A DNA stretch of 64,000 bases. Source: DASSKA01 sp963839365. GTDB taxonomy: Bacteria > Actinomycetota > Actinomycetes > Propionibacteriales > Nocardioidaceae. The notes beneath the pieces are model-generated. The model searched no databases. It was not told where the DNA came from and worked only from the letters and a program-made list of their open reading frames with translations. Position numbers and translations under genes: made by a program. The stretch's first letter is position 1; each line of letters opens with the position of its first letter. The stretch covers positions 1,550,001-1,614,000 of the forward strand of contig CAWIUT010000001.1 in assembly GCA_963839365.1 (NCBI GenBank), read 5' to 3'. This document shows positions 16,499-29,023 of this stretch, piece by piece.

Positions 16499-17086
16499 AT
16501 GGCTGAGGACTCTCCCACGCTGCGGTCGCTGGTCATCGGCCTGGTGACGTTGCTGCTCGTGGCGCTGATCATCGGTGGCGTGTTCAGCCTGTTCGCCCTG
16601 GGGGCGGCGAAGGTGACCGGGCTGTCCTCCAGCACCAGCCCGCCGCCGCCCAGCATGTACGTCCCGCCGCTGACGCACCACCACAGCTCGGCCGCCTCGC
16701 CGACCGCCCCGTCGAACCCCGAGGTCCCCGCGGCGCAGTCGCCGACGTCGGCACCGGCGGGCGCGAGCCCGAGCCGGAGCCCGCACCCCCACAAGAAGCG
16801 GCACCACCACCACGCGCACAAGATCACGCTGTCCGCGAGCCCGTCGCACGCCTCGCCCTCGCAGCGCATCGACCTGTCGGGGAGCTACCCCGGAGGGGGT
16901 GGTGCCACCCTGCAGGTGCAGAACCGCCAGGGCGGCCAGTGGACCAGCTTCCCGGTCAACGTCACCGTCAGCGGCAGCACCTTCCACACCTACATCTACT
17001 CCGGCAACCCCGGCCGGCACCTGTTCCGGGTGCTCGACACCGGCTCGGGCAAGGCCTCCAACACGGTCGCCATCACCATCGGCTGA
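16499..17086 (+). CDS. His-rich single-pass membrane protein of unknown function
   Basis: A 195-residue protein with one N-terminal membrane helix (about residues 11-38, LVIGLVTLLLVALIIGGVFSL), a low-complexity Pro/Ser/His linker containing THHHSS and KKRHHHHAHK, and a C-terminal beta-rich domain of about 85 residues, probably extracellular. ATG 16499 has CATGAT six bases upstream, like other leaderless starts in this window; ATG 16481 is an alternative. The His cluster could bind metal ions such as Zn or Ni, but no family is recognised. Confidence 0.75.
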   Translation: MAEDSPTLRSLVIGLVTLLLVALIIGGVFSLFALGAAKVTGLSSSTSPPPPSMYVPPLTHHHSSAASPTAPSNPEVPAAQSPTSAPAGASPSRSPHPHKKRHHHHAHKITLSASPSHASPSQRIDLSGSYPGGGGATLQVQNRQGGQWTSFPVNVTVSGSTFHTYIYSGNPGRHLFRVLDTGSGKASNTVAITIG

Positions 17087-17165
17087 CCCTCCAGGCCGTG
17101 GAGACCGGCTGCGCTCCTGCCCGCCACGCAGTGGCGTAGATCACCTTCATCGGCCCGCCGGAGTC

Positions 17166-17192
17166 GGGAACAACTGCGCCAACGGCGCGTTG
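17166..17192 (+). promoter_or_regulatory. Sigma-H/sigma-R-like ECF promoter of the dnaK operon
   Basis: GGGAAC at 17166-17171 and GTTG at 17189-17192 are 17 bases apart. This matches the actinobacterial SigH/SigR consensus (GGGAAY, spacer of about 16-18, GTT). In Mycobacterium, dnaK is a known SigH target. The element lies just upstream of the HAIR site. Confidence 0.55.
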
Positions 17193-17209
17193 TACCCGGT
17201 GTCAGGGAA

Positions 17210-17230
17210 CTTGAGTTGAAGCGGCTCAAC
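17210..17230. promoter_or_regulatory. HAIR operator for HspR
   Basis: CTTGAGT-N7-GCTCAAC closely matches the HAIR consensus CTTGAGT-N7-ACTCAAG bound by HspR, differing only at the outer base on each side of the right half. It lies 134 bases before dnaK, and hspR is the fourth gene of the same operon, giving the usual autoregulatory loop. Confidence 0.85.
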
Positions 17231-17364
17231 TTCTTTGCCAGACTCGTGGCAGCGGACGCTCAGGCCCCGCTCCCGAACTCGAACACACGCGGCTCGACAG
17301 CCGCGACAGCAGGCAAACCCCGTCGCGCCAACCCGGCCGGTGGGGCGACAAGTGGAGGTAGGAC

Positions 17365-19226
<1,862 letters not shown>

Positions 19227-19230
<4 letters not shown>

Positions 19231-19910
19231 CCTCTGGCCACAGCGAACCGACCGGCGAGGCCGCCGACCGGCTCCGCGAGGAGACCGGCGCCGAGGGCCC
19301 CGTCACCGGGGCCCAGGACACCTCCCAGGAGGCCGCCGCGCAGGCGGCGGCCCCCGGGACGGCGGACACCGCCGGGGAGCAGGGGGCCGGTGAGCAGGGC
19401 GACGGTGAGGACAACGGCCTCGCCGCCGACCTCGGCGAGGCACAGCAGGCGGTGGCCGCGCTGACCGCCGACCTGCAGCGGCTGCAGGCGGAGTACGTCA
19501 ACTACAAGAGACGGGTCGACCGGGACCGGGAGCTGGTGCAGCAGAACGCCACCTTCAAGGTGCTGTCCGCGCTGCTGCCGGTGCTCGACTCCCTGGACCG
19601 GGCCCGGGAGCACGGGGAGCTGGAGGGCGGCTTCAAGGCGATCGCGGACTCCCTGGAGAACATCGTCGCCGCCCAGGGCCTGGTGAAGTTCGGGAGGCCG
19701 GGCGACGAGTTCGACCCCCGCTACCACGAGGCGTTGATGCACTCCCACTCCTCGGAGGTGAGCACCACCACCTGCCAGGAGGTGGTGACCGCCGGCTACC
19801 AGATCGGAGACCGTGTCGTACGCCCGGCCAAGGTGACCGTGGTCGACCCTGCCCCGGGCGAGGACGGGCCCGGCGAGGGCCGGGGCGGCCCGCAGCCCGA
19901 GCCGCACTAG
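19227..19910 (+). CDS. grpE: Nucleotide exchange factor GrpE
   Basis: Exchanges ADP for ATP on DnaK. The 227-residue protein has a long low-complexity Glu/Ala/Gly N-terminus, a coiled-coil region (about 65-100, with LQRLQAEYVNYKRRVDRDRE) and the GrpE beta domain with FDPRYHEAL and VVTAGYQIGDRVVRPAKVTV. The GTG start at 19227 overlaps the dnaK TGA (GTGA), so translation is coupled to dnaK. Confidence 0.97.
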
Positions 19911-19956
19911 CAGCGGAAGCATCCACCGGTGACGACGAGGGAAGGGAGGTGCGCGC

Positions 19957-21135
19957 ATGACGAACTCGGACTGGGCGGAGAAGGACTTCTACGTCACGCT
20001 CGGGGTGTCCAAGGACGCGTCCGCGGCTGACATCAAGAAGGCCTACCGCAAGCTTGCGCGCGCCAACCACCCCGACTCGCATCCGGGCGACAAGGCCGCC
20101 GAGGACCGCTTCAAGGCGGTCGCCGAGGCCTACGACGTGCTCGGCGACGCCGAGAAGCGCAAGCAGTACGACGAGATGCGCTCGATGTTCTCCGGCGGCT
20201 TCGGCCCGTTCCAGGGCGGCGGCCGGACCACCGCCGGGGGCGGGCAGCCGTTCGACATCAACGACTTCCTGCGCGACCAGGGCGGCGGAGGCGGCTTCGG
20301 CGACATCTTCGGTGGCATGTTCGGCGGCGGCACCCGGACCCGCCGGTCGGCCCGCCGCGGCGCGGACCTCGAGAGCGAGGCCACCGTGGGTTTCACCGAC
20401 GCGCTCGAGGGCGTGACGGTCTCGCTGCGGCTGTCCTCCGACGCCCCGTGCCCGGAGTGCAACGGCACGGGCGCCCGCGCCGGCACGGTGCCCAAGGTCT
20501 GCCCGCAGTGCGAGGGGGCCGGCATGGTGGCCGCCTCGATGGGCGGCGCGTTCACCATGAACGAGACCTGCCCCCGCTGCCGTGGCCGCGGCTTGGTGGT
20601 CGACGACCCCTGCCCGACCTGCCACGGTTCCGGCCGCGGGGTCTCCAACCGCACCATCTCCGCGCGCATCCCGGCCGGCGTCAAGGACGGCCAGCGGATC
20701 CGGCTGCGCGGCAAGGGCGCGAGCGGTGAGAACGGCGGGCCGAACGGAGACCTGTACATCACCGTGCACGTCTCCGCGCACCAGCTGTTCGGCCGGCGGG
20801 GGGACAACCTCACGCTGACCGTGCCGATCTCGTTCGACGAGGCGGCGCTCGGCGCGGAGATCAAGGTGCCCACCCTCAACGGCGCGCCGGTCACCTTGAA
20901 GATCCCGGCGGGCACCCCGAACGGGCGGACCTTCCGGATCCGAGGCCGCGGCGCGCCGCGCGGCGGACACCGCTCCGGCTCCAGCGCCGACCTGCGCGCC
21001 GACCTGCTGGTCACCGTCGAGGTGCAGGTGCCGGCGGTGCTGTCGGACAAGGCGCGAGAGGCGGTGCAGGACTACCGCAAGGCCACCGCCGGCGGAGACC
21101 TACGGGCCAACCTGTTCGCCGGAGGCCGAGGATGA
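19957..21135 (+). CDS. dnaJ: Co-chaperone DnaJ
   Basis: Hsp40 that delivers substrates to DnaK and stimulates its ATPase. The 392 residues hold an N-terminal J domain (about 10-72) with the HPD tripeptide in NHPDSHPG, a Gly/Phe-rich linker, and a central zinc region with four CxxCxGxG-type repeats (CPECNGTG, CPQCEGAG, CPRCRGRG, CPTCHGSG), followed by the C-terminal substrate domains. A GGGAGG ribosome-binding site precedes ATG 19957. The stop overlaps the hspR start (ATGA). Confidence 0.98.
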   Translation: MTNSDWAEKDFYVTLGVSKDASAADIKKAYRKLARANHPDSHPGDKAAEDRFKAVAEAYDVLGDAEKRKQYDEMRSMFSGGFGPFQGGGRTTAGGGQPFDINDFLRDQGGGGGFGDIFGGMFGGGTRTRRSARRGADLESEATVGFTDALEGVTVSLRLSSDAPCPECNGTGARAGTVPKVCPQCEGAGMVAASMGGAFTMNETCPRCRGRGLVVDDPCPTCHGSGRGVSNRTISARIPAGVKDGQRIRLRGKGASGENGGPNGDLYITVHVSAHQLFGRRGDNLTLTVPISFDEAALGAEIKVPTLNGAPVTLKIPAGTPNGRTFRIRGRGAPRGGHRSGSSADLRADLLVTVEVQVPAVLSDKAREAVQDYRKATAGGDLRANLFAGGRG

Positions 21136-21563
21136 CCACCGGGGGACCGGGACAGCCCAGCCAGCCGGGGCCGGACGTCCCGCTGTACGTGATCAGCGTG
21201 GCCGCCGAGCTCAGCGGGCTGCACCCGCAGACCCTGCGCGCCTACGACCGGATGGGCCTGGTCATCCCCGGCCGCACCGGCGGTGGCGGCCGCCGCTACT
21301 CGTGGCGGGACATCCAGATGCTTCGCGAGATCGCCGAGCTGACCGCCACCGGCATCGGCCTGGAGGGGGTACGCCGCATTCTCGAGCTGGAGAACCAGGT
21401 CTCCGCGCTGCGGATGCGGGTCGCCGAGCTCGAGGACGAGCTGGCCACCGCCGAGTACGCCCTGCGCCAGACCCTGACCCGGCGCGCCAACCTCCCGGCG
21501 GTGCGCGCCGCGTCCGTGCCGGGCCGCACCGCCATCACCGTCTGGCGCCGCAACCGCGTCTGA
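21132..21563 (+). CDS. hspR: Heat-shock repressor HspR (MerR family)
   Basis: Represses the dnaK operon, and often clpB, by binding HAIR sites together with DnaK. The 143 residues begin with a MerR-type winged helix (YVISVAAELSGLHPQTLRAY, RMGLVIPGRTGGGGRRYSWRD) and continue into a coiled coil (ILELENQVSALRMRVAELED). Its ATG lies inside the dnaJ stop. The HAIR site at 17210-17230 is its expected operator; no second HAIR site was seen before clpB. Confidence 0.96.
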   Translation: MTTGGPGQPSQPGPDVPLYVISVAAELSGLHPQTLRAYDRMGLVIPGRTGGGGRRYSWRDIQMLREIAELTATGIGLEGVRRILELENQVSALRMRVAELEDELATAEYALRQTLTRRANLPAVRAASVPGRTAITVWRRNRV

Positions 21564-21652
21564 CGCCCGGTGTCGGTGCAGTGACCGCGACCGACAGGTC
21601 GCCTCCGGACCCGATATCTGTGACAGCCACAGCAGAGAAGACGAGAGACACC

Positions 21653-24250
<2,598 letters not shown>

Positions 24251-24309
24251 CCCCCGTCACCTGCGGCGTCACGCCCGCGCGGCGGGCGCAGCCGTGGTGG
24301 AATGGACCG

Positions 24310-24378
24310 ATGACCGGACCGCTGACCACCGCCCGCCACGGGTGGTCGCGCCCGCACCCCGGAGGAGACCTGGCATGA
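24310..24378 (+). CDS. Possible 22-residue leader peptide before the membrane protein gene
   Basis: An ATG at 24310 opens a frame of 22 codons (MTGPLTTARHGWSRPHPGGD, then LA) whose TGA overlaps the ATG of the next gene (ATGA) and which contains that gene's GGAGGAGA ribosome-binding site. TGGAAT lies six bases upstream, as for hutH, so it may be translated from a leaderless mRNA and couple to the membrane protein gene. It could also be chance. Confidence 0.3.
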   Translation: MTGPLTTARHGWSRPHPGGDLA

Positions 24379-25727
24379 GCGGCCGCATGAGTGAGTCCCC
24401 GGCCGGACCGCGTCCGCCGCAGGTGACGATCGGCGGCGGGGTCGCCGCGGCAGGGTCGGTGCTGCTCGTCGTCACCCTGTTCGGTTCGATCGCCGGGCTG
24501 TCGACGGTCGGCATGCACCAGACCATCGCGCAGACGCTCGCCGACTCGGGGCAGCCCTGGGGCCTGGACGTGCCCGGGGCGCTGCACCTGCTGCGGGACC
24601 TGATGCTGGCCGCCGGCGGCGTCGCCGCCGCAGCGGCCGTGCTCGCGGTGTTCACGCTGTTCCGGCACCGGGGCGCCCGGATCGGGCTCACCATCGCCGC
24701 CGCGCTGCTGCTGGTCACCGTGGTGTCCGGGCTGTTCGGCGTGCTGGTGGCCGCCGCCACCGCGATGCTGTGGACCCGGCCGGCGCGGGACTGGTTCGCC
24801 GGACGGGCTCCCGCGCCACGGACCGCCTCCGCCCCGGCCGGCCGCGACGCCGCCCGCCGGGGCGAGCCGCTGTTCAGCTCCGCCGACGAGGGACGCGAGA
24901 CCGGTACGGGCGCCGGCGAGCCGCCCCGGGACGAGCAGCCGCCGCCGGCGCCCGGGACGTACCCCGGCCCGCCGCCGACCTACGGGTTCGGCACCCCGCA
25001 GGCGCACCAGGGCCAGCAGGGCCAGGAGGGCGAAGCCGGCCTGCCCTACCCGGGCGGCGGGGGCCCGGCTCCGTCCGGTTACCCGGAACAGCCCGCCTAC
25101 CCGCCGCCGGGTGGCTGGCAGCCCCCCTCGCAACCCCCGCCGTACGCCCGGATCGGCGGCCCCCCGGGGCGCCGCCCCACCACGGTCACCGTCGCCGCGG
25201 TGCTCACCTGGCTGTTCTCCGGGATCGCTACCGTCGGCTACCTGGCCGTGATCGCGCTGCTGCTGGCCGACCGCACCCAGCTGGTGAACCGGCTCACCTC
25301 GGACCCGCAGTTCCGCAACCTCAACATCACCGACACCCAGATGATCGCGGCCGTGTGGGTGGTCAGCGCGATGGTGATCTTGTGGGCGGTGGCCGCGATG
25401 GTGCTGGCCTTCCTGGCGTTCCGTGGGCACAACTGGGCGCGGATCGTGCTGGTGGTCTCGGCCGCGATCACGTTCGTGGTCTGCCTGGCCGCCTTCCCGT
25501 TCGGGCTGGCGCACATGATCGTGGCGGGCGCGGTCGTCGTGCTGCTGTTCACCGGCGGGGCGAACGACTGGTTCGCCGGCCGCGGGCGGGCGGTCTACCC
25601 GCCGTACGGCCAGTGGCCCCCGCAGGGCCCTCAGGGCTTGCCTCAGGGCTTCCCTCAGGGCCCTCCTCAGGGCCCGGCCCAGCCCCCGCCACCGGAGGAG
25701 CAGGAACCGCCGCGCAACGTGTGGTGA
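24375..25727 (+). CDS. Multi-pass membrane protein with an internal duplication, unknown function
   Basis: A 450-residue protein in two related halves. The first has three hydrophobic segments (about residues 15-40, 75-98, 100-130) and ends in RDWFAGR; the second has four (about 280-305, 325-350, 355-375, 380-395) and ends in NDWFAGR. A Pro/Gln/Gly-rich linker of about 130 residues joins them, and the tail repeats PQG five times (a 12-bp DNA repeat near 25618-25680). GGAGGAGA precedes ATG 24375. No known family is evident. The stop abuts the opposing aminotransferase stop with no spacer. Confidence 0.8.
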   Translation: MSGRMSESPAGPRPPQVTIGGGVAAAGSVLLVVTLFGSIAGLSTVGMHQTIAQTLADSGQPWGLDVPGALHLLRDLMLAAGGVAAAAAVLAVFTLFRHRGARIGLTIAAALLLVTVVSGLFGVLVAAATAMLWTRPARDWFAGRAPAPRTASAPAGRDAARRGEPLFSSADEGRETGTGAGEPPRDEQPPPAPGTYPGPPPTYGFGTPQAHQGQQGQEGEAGLPYPGGGGPAPSGYPEQPAYPPPGGWQPPSQPPPYARIGGPPGRRPTTVTVAAVLTWLFSGIATVGYLAVIALLLADRTQLVNRLTSDPQFRNLNITDTQMIAAVWVVSAMVILWAVAAMVLAFLAFRGHNWARIVLVVSAAITFVVCLAAFPFGLAHMIVAGAVVVLLFTGGANDWFAGRGRAVYPPYGQWPPQGPQGLPQGFPQGPPQGPAQPPPPEEQEPPRNVW

Positions 25728-26921
25728 TCAGGCGTGCAGGTCGGCCTCGGTGAGCCGGCGCACACCCTCCTCCAGCACCGCGGTCTCCTTGCAGAACGCC
25801 CACCGCACCATGTGCCGGCCCTCGTCCTGGTCGTCGTAGAAGCTCTGGGTGGGGATCGCCACCACCCCGGCCCGCTCCGGCAGCGCCAGGCAGAACGCGA
25901 GCCCGTCGGAGTGCCCGTAGCGGCGCACGTCGGTGAGCACGAAGTAGGTGCCCTGCGGGCGGTAGACGTCCACGTCCAGCTTCGACAGCCCGTCGCACAG
26001 CAGGTCGCGCTTGTCGCGCAGCTCGGCGGCCAGGTCGCTGTAGTAGGACGCCTGCTGGTCCAGCGCGTAGGCGACGGCCGGCTGCAGCGGCGCGGCGTTG
26101 CTGAAGGTCAGCCACTGCTTGGCCGACTCCACGGCGTGCACCAGGTCCGCCGGGCCGGTCACCCAGCCCACCTTCCAGCCGGTGAAGGAGAACGTCTTGC
26201 CGGCGCTGGAGATCGACACCGTGCGCTCCCACATGCCCGGCAGGGTGCACAGCGGGACGTGCCGGTGGTCGTCGAAGGTGAGGTGCTCGTAGACCTCGTC
26301 GGTGATGACCAGCAGGTCGTGCTCAGCGGCGATGTCGGCCACCGCCTGAAGCTCCTCGCGGGTGAGCACGCTGCCGGTCGGGTTGTGCGGGGTGTTGAGC
26401 AGGATCGCCTTGGTGCGCTCGTTCACCGCGGCCCGCATCGCCTCGGCGTCCAGGCGGAAGTACGGCGCCCGCAGCGGGATGCCCCGTCGGGTGGCGCCGG
26501 CCATCTCGATGGTGGCCATGTAGGAGTCGTAGAACGGCTCGAGCACCACCACCTCGTCCCCCGGGTCGAGGAACGCGAACACCGCCGCCGCGATGGCCTC
26601 GGTGGCACCGGCGCTGATGACCACCTCGGCGTGCGGGTCCAGGTCGATGCTGTAGTGCCGCCGCTGGTGGGCGGCGACCGCCTGGCGCAGCTCGGGGACC
26701 CCGGCGCCCGGGGCGTACTGGTTGCGGCCGGCGCGCAGTGCCGCCACCGCCGCGTCCACCACCGCCGACGGACCGTCCTGGTCCGGGAAGCCCTGCCCCA
26801 GGTTGAGGGCGCCGGTGGTCACCGCCAGCGCCGACATCTCGGAGAAGATCGTCGTCGGGATCCCGCGCAGGCGCTTCGCCATCCGCCCGCTCGTACTACC
26901 GGTGGAAGCCTTCGGTGACAT
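25728..26921 (-). CDS. PLP-dependent class I/II aminotransferase (DapC-like or kynurenine aminotransferase-like)
   Basis: A 397-residue fold-type I aminotransferase. Motifs include NLGQGFPDQDGP, NQYAPGAGVPELR, LLNTPHNPTGSVL, VITDEVYEHL, and the PLP lysine in SISSAGKTFSFTGWKVGW. The pattern resembles the mycobacterial protein annotated DapC (N-succinyl-diaminopimelate aminotransferase), but related enzymes act on kynurenine, glutamine or methionine derivatives, so the substrate is uncertain. ATG 26921 is chosen because TACAGT lies seven bases upstream, consistent with a leaderless mRNA. It is divergent from the sortase gene, separated by 76 bases. Confidence 0.9.
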   Translation of the reverse strand: MSPKASTGSTSGRMAKRLRGIPTTIFSEMSALAVTTGALNLGQGFPDQDGPSAVVDAAVAALRAGRNQYAPGAGVPELRQAVAAHQRRHYSIDLDPHAEVVISAGATEAIAAAVFAFLDPGDEVVVLEPFYDSYMATIEMAGATRRGIPLRAPYFRLDAEAMRAAVNERTKAILLNTPHNPTGSVLTREELQAVADIAAEHDLLVITDEVYEHLTFDDHRHVPLCTLPGMWERTVSISSAGKTFSFTGWKVGWVTGPADLVHAVESAKQWLTFSNAAPLQPAVAYALDQQASYYSDLAAELRDKRDLLCDGLSKLDVDVYRPQGTYFVLTDVRRYGHSDGLAFCLALPERAGVVAIPTQSFYDDQDEGRHMVRWAFCKETAVLEEGVRRLTEADLHA

Positions 26922-26928
26922 GGTCGCG

Positions 26929-26934
26929 ACTGTA
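26929..26934 (-). promoter_or_regulatory. -10 box of a leaderless start (aminotransferase)
   Basis: TACAGT on the minus strand ends 7 nt before ATG 26921, placing the likely transcription start at the start codon. Confidence 0.4.
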
Positions 26935-26985
26935 GCCCGAAGGGACGCAAGGCCCGCTTTGGTCTCGTTCGCCGGGAACATGAGG

Positions 26986-26991
26986 GACAAT
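26986..26991 (+). promoter_or_regulatory. -10 box of a leaderless start (sortase)
   Basis: GACAAT ends 6 nt before ATG 26998. This supports that start over the in-frame ATG at 26980. Confidence 0.4.
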
Positions 26992-26997
26992 CGCGTC

Positions 26998-27714
26998 ATG
27001 GACCAACAGACCGCGCAGCGCCCGGCCGAGCCGGCGACGAGGCCCCGCCGTCGCCGCGGGGTCGGCTTCTGGGTCGGCTTGGTCCTCCTGCTGGCCGGCC
27101 TGGGTCTGCTCGGCTACGTCGGCTGGGAGTTCTACGGCACCAACATCGTCGCCCACCAGAAGCAGCAGCAGGCGGTCCAGGAGCTGCAGCGGACCTGGCA
27201 CCAGGAGGCGCAGGCCGGCGTCACGGGGAACGGGGCCGGGATCAAGCTGGCCGGCGGCGCCGATGCGCTGATCCGGATCCCCCGGTTCGGGAAGAGCTAC
27301 GTGATGCCGGTCTTCGAGGGCGTCAGCCAGGACGTGCTCGCGAAGGGCTTCGGCCACTTCCGGCACACCGCCCGGCCCGGCGGCGTGGGCAACTACGCGC
27401 TCGCCGGCCACCGGGTCACCCACGGCCAGCCCCTGCGCAACATGCCGGAGCTGCGGCCCGGCGACAAGGTGGTCGTGGAGACCCGCAACCGGGTCTACAC
27501 CTACGTGCTGGACACCGACCCCAACAAGCTGGTCGTCAGCTTCACCAACACCTGGGTGCTCCAGCCGGACCCGCACAACCCCGTTCCGGGGGGTGTGCAG
27601 CCGAAGCAGAAGAAGGGTCAGCACCTGATCACGCTGACCACCTGCTCCGAGCTGTTCCACACCGACAACCGGATGATCGCCTTCGGGCACCTGGTCTCCA
27701 CCCGTCGCAGGTGA
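26998..27714 (+). CDS. Class E sortase
   Basis: A 238-residue membrane-anchored transpeptidase that attaches sorted proteins to the cell wall outside the membrane. An Arg-rich start (residues 16-21) precedes one membrane helix (about 24-44), then the sortase domain with catalytic His138 (ALAGHRVTHG), Cys216 (LTTCSE) and Arg225 (NRMIAFGH). Class E enzymes of actinobacteria usually recognise LAxTG motifs; no substrate gene is adjacent here. pyrE begins 17 bases downstream. Confidence 0.93.
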   Translation: MDQQTAQRPAEPATRPRRRRGVGFWVGLVLLLAGLGLLGYVGWEFYGTNIVAHQKQQQAVQELQRTWHQEAQAGVTGNGAGIKLAGGADALIRIPRFGKSYVMPVFEGVSQDVLAKGFGHFRHTARPGGVGNYALAGHRVTHGQPLRNMPELRPGDKVVVETRNRVYTYVLDTDPNKLVVSFTNTWVLQPDPHNPVPGGVQPKQKKGQHLITLTTCSELFHTDNRMIAFGHLVSTRRR

Positions 27715-27718
27715 GCAC

Positions 27719-27724
27719 TAGGGT
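27719..27724 (+). promoter_or_regulatory. -10 box of a leaderless start (pyrE)
   Basis: TAGGGT ends 7 nt before ATG 27732, favouring ATG 27732 over the GTG at 27711 that overlaps the sortase stop. Confidence 0.45.
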
Positions 27725-27731
27725 CGTGCCC

Positions 27732-28271
27732 ATGACCGACCGGGAAGCGCTGCGCGACCAGATCCTCACCAAGGCCGTGGTGCACGGCCGGGTCACCCTC
27801 GCCTCCGGCAAGGACGCCGACTACTACGTCGACCTGCGCCGGATCACTCTGGACGCCGACGCGGCGCCGCTGGTGGGCCGGGTGATGCTCGACCTCACCG
27901 AGGGCTGGGAGTACGACGCGGTGGGCGGCCTGACGCTGGGCGCCGACCCGATCGCTGCGGCGATGCTGCACGCCGCGGCGGCGCAAGGTCGCCGGCTGGA
28001 CGCGTTCGTGGTGCGCAAGGCGGAGAAGGGACACGGCATGCAGCGGCGGATCGAGGGCCCCGACGTGGCGGGCCGCAAGGTGCTCGCCGTGGAGGACACC
28101 TCGACGACCGGCGGCTCGGTGCTGACCGCGGTGGCCGCGCTGCGCGAGGCCGGTGCCGAGGTGGTGGGGGTCGCGGTGATCGTGGACCGCGACACCGGCG
28201 CGAAGGAGAAGGTCGAGGAGGCCGACCTGGACTACAGGGCGGCGTTCGGGCTGGCCGACCTGGGCCTGTGA
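27732..28271 (+). CDS. pyrE: Orotate phosphoribosyltransferase
   Basis: Transfers the phosphoribosyl group of PRPP to orotate, giving OMP in de novo pyrimidine synthesis. The 179 residues include the N-terminal GRVTLASGKDADYYVDLR orotate-binding block and the PRPP motif VLAVEDTSTTGGS. ATG 27732 gives the usual MTDREALRD-type start and has a -10 box 7 nt upstream; a longer GTG form would start inside the sortase stop. It converges on the DedA gene with 4 bases between stops. Confidence 0.96.
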   Translation: MTDREALRDQILTKAVVHGRVTLASGKDADYYVDLRRITLDADAAPLVGRVMLDLTEGWEYDAVGGLTLGADPIAAAMLHAAAAQGRRLDAFVVRKAEKGHGMQRRIEGPDVAGRKVLAVEDTSTTGGSVLTAVAALREAGAEVVGVAVIVDRDTGAKEKVEEADLDYRAAFGLADLGL

Positions 28272-28275
28272 GGGC

Positions 28276-28956
28276 TTAGCTCTCGTCGCTCGTCGCGGAC
28301 ATCTTCGAGGAGGCCCGCTGCCGGAGGTACTCCACGCCCAGCGGCAGCACCGAGATGAGCACCAGGACGAGCAGCAGCAGCTCGATGTGCGCACGCAGGA
28401 ACGCGATCTGCCCGAGGTAGTAGCCCAGCAGGGTGACCACGCCGACCCAGAGCACCGCACCGATCGCGGAGTAGGTGATGAACCGGCGGAAGCCCATGGT
28501 GCCCACGCCGGCCATCACGGTGATGAAGGTCCGCACGATGGGGACGAACCGTCCGAGCACGACGGCTCGGTTGCCGTACTTCTCGAAGAACGCGTGCGTG
28601 CGGTCGACGTACTCCTGTTTGAAGAAGCGGGAGCTCGACCCGTGGAACACGCTCTCACCGAAGTAGCTGCCGATGGCGTAGCCGGAGGCGTTGCCCAGCA
28701 CCGCCGCGACGGCAAGCACCAGGCAGACCAGCCAGATCGGGTAGCCGATGTGCCCTTGGGACAGCAGCACGCCCGCGGTGAACAGCAGCGAGTCCCCGGG
28801 CAGGAAGAAGCCGACCAGCAGGCCGCACTCGGCGAAGATGATCGCCGCCGCGCCCCACAGCGCGTAGCTACCGAAGTGGTTCAGCAGGTACTGCGGGTCC
28901 AGCCAGTTGATCCCCAGCAGCTCCGGGGGCAGGGCCGTGGGCAGCAGTTCGAGCAC
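28276..28956 (-). CDS. DedA-family membrane protein
   Basis: A 226-residue polytopic protein of the DedA/SNARE-associated family, which includes undecaprenyl-phosphate and phospholipid flippases. It shows FAECGLLVGFFLPGDSLLFTAG, GNASGYAIGSYFGE, the loop FFEKYGNRAVVLGRFVPIVR with the conserved Arg residues, and GAVLWVGVVTLLGYYLG. The start is GTG 28956, with TAGGGT six bases upstream. Its physiological substrate is not determined by sequence. Confidence 0.94.
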   Translation of the reverse strand: MLELLPTALPPELLGINWLDPQYLLNHFGSYALWGAAAIIFAECGLLVGFFLPGDSLLFTAGVLLSQGHIGYPIWLVCLVLAVAAVLGNASGYAIGSYFGESVFHGSSSRFFKQEYVDRTHAFFEKYGNRAVVLGRFVPIVRTFITVMAGVGTMGFRRFITYSAIGAVLWVGVVTLLGYYLGQIAFLRAHIELLLLVLVLISVLPLGVEYLRQRASSKMSATSDES

Positions 28957-28962
28957 GTGCCG

Positions 28963-28968
28963 ACCCTA
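28963..28968 (-). promoter_or_regulatory. -10 box of a leaderless start (dedA-like gene)
   Basis: TAGGGT on the minus strand ends 6 nt before GTG 28956, so the mRNA probably begins at the start codon. Confidence 0.45.
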
Positions 28969-29011
28969 CTTGGCCCGGCTGAGCGGATCCTGAGCCGACC
29001 GCCGGCCCCAC

Positions 29012-29017
29012 TAGCAT
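29012..29017 (+). promoter_or_regulatory. -10 box of a leaderless start (SpoU methyltransferase)
   Basis: TAGCAT ends 6 nt before GTG 29024. It lies back to back with the DedA promoter 44 bases away. Confidence 0.45.
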
Positions 29018-29023
29018 CGACCC

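Noticed and set aside
17087..17165. Possible terminator after the His-rich membrane protein gene
   Set aside because: No stem longer than five pairs could be found.
21564..21652. A second HAIR site before clpB
   Set aside because: No CTTGAGT-like half-site occurs in this gap; clpB is better explained as part of the dnaK transcript.
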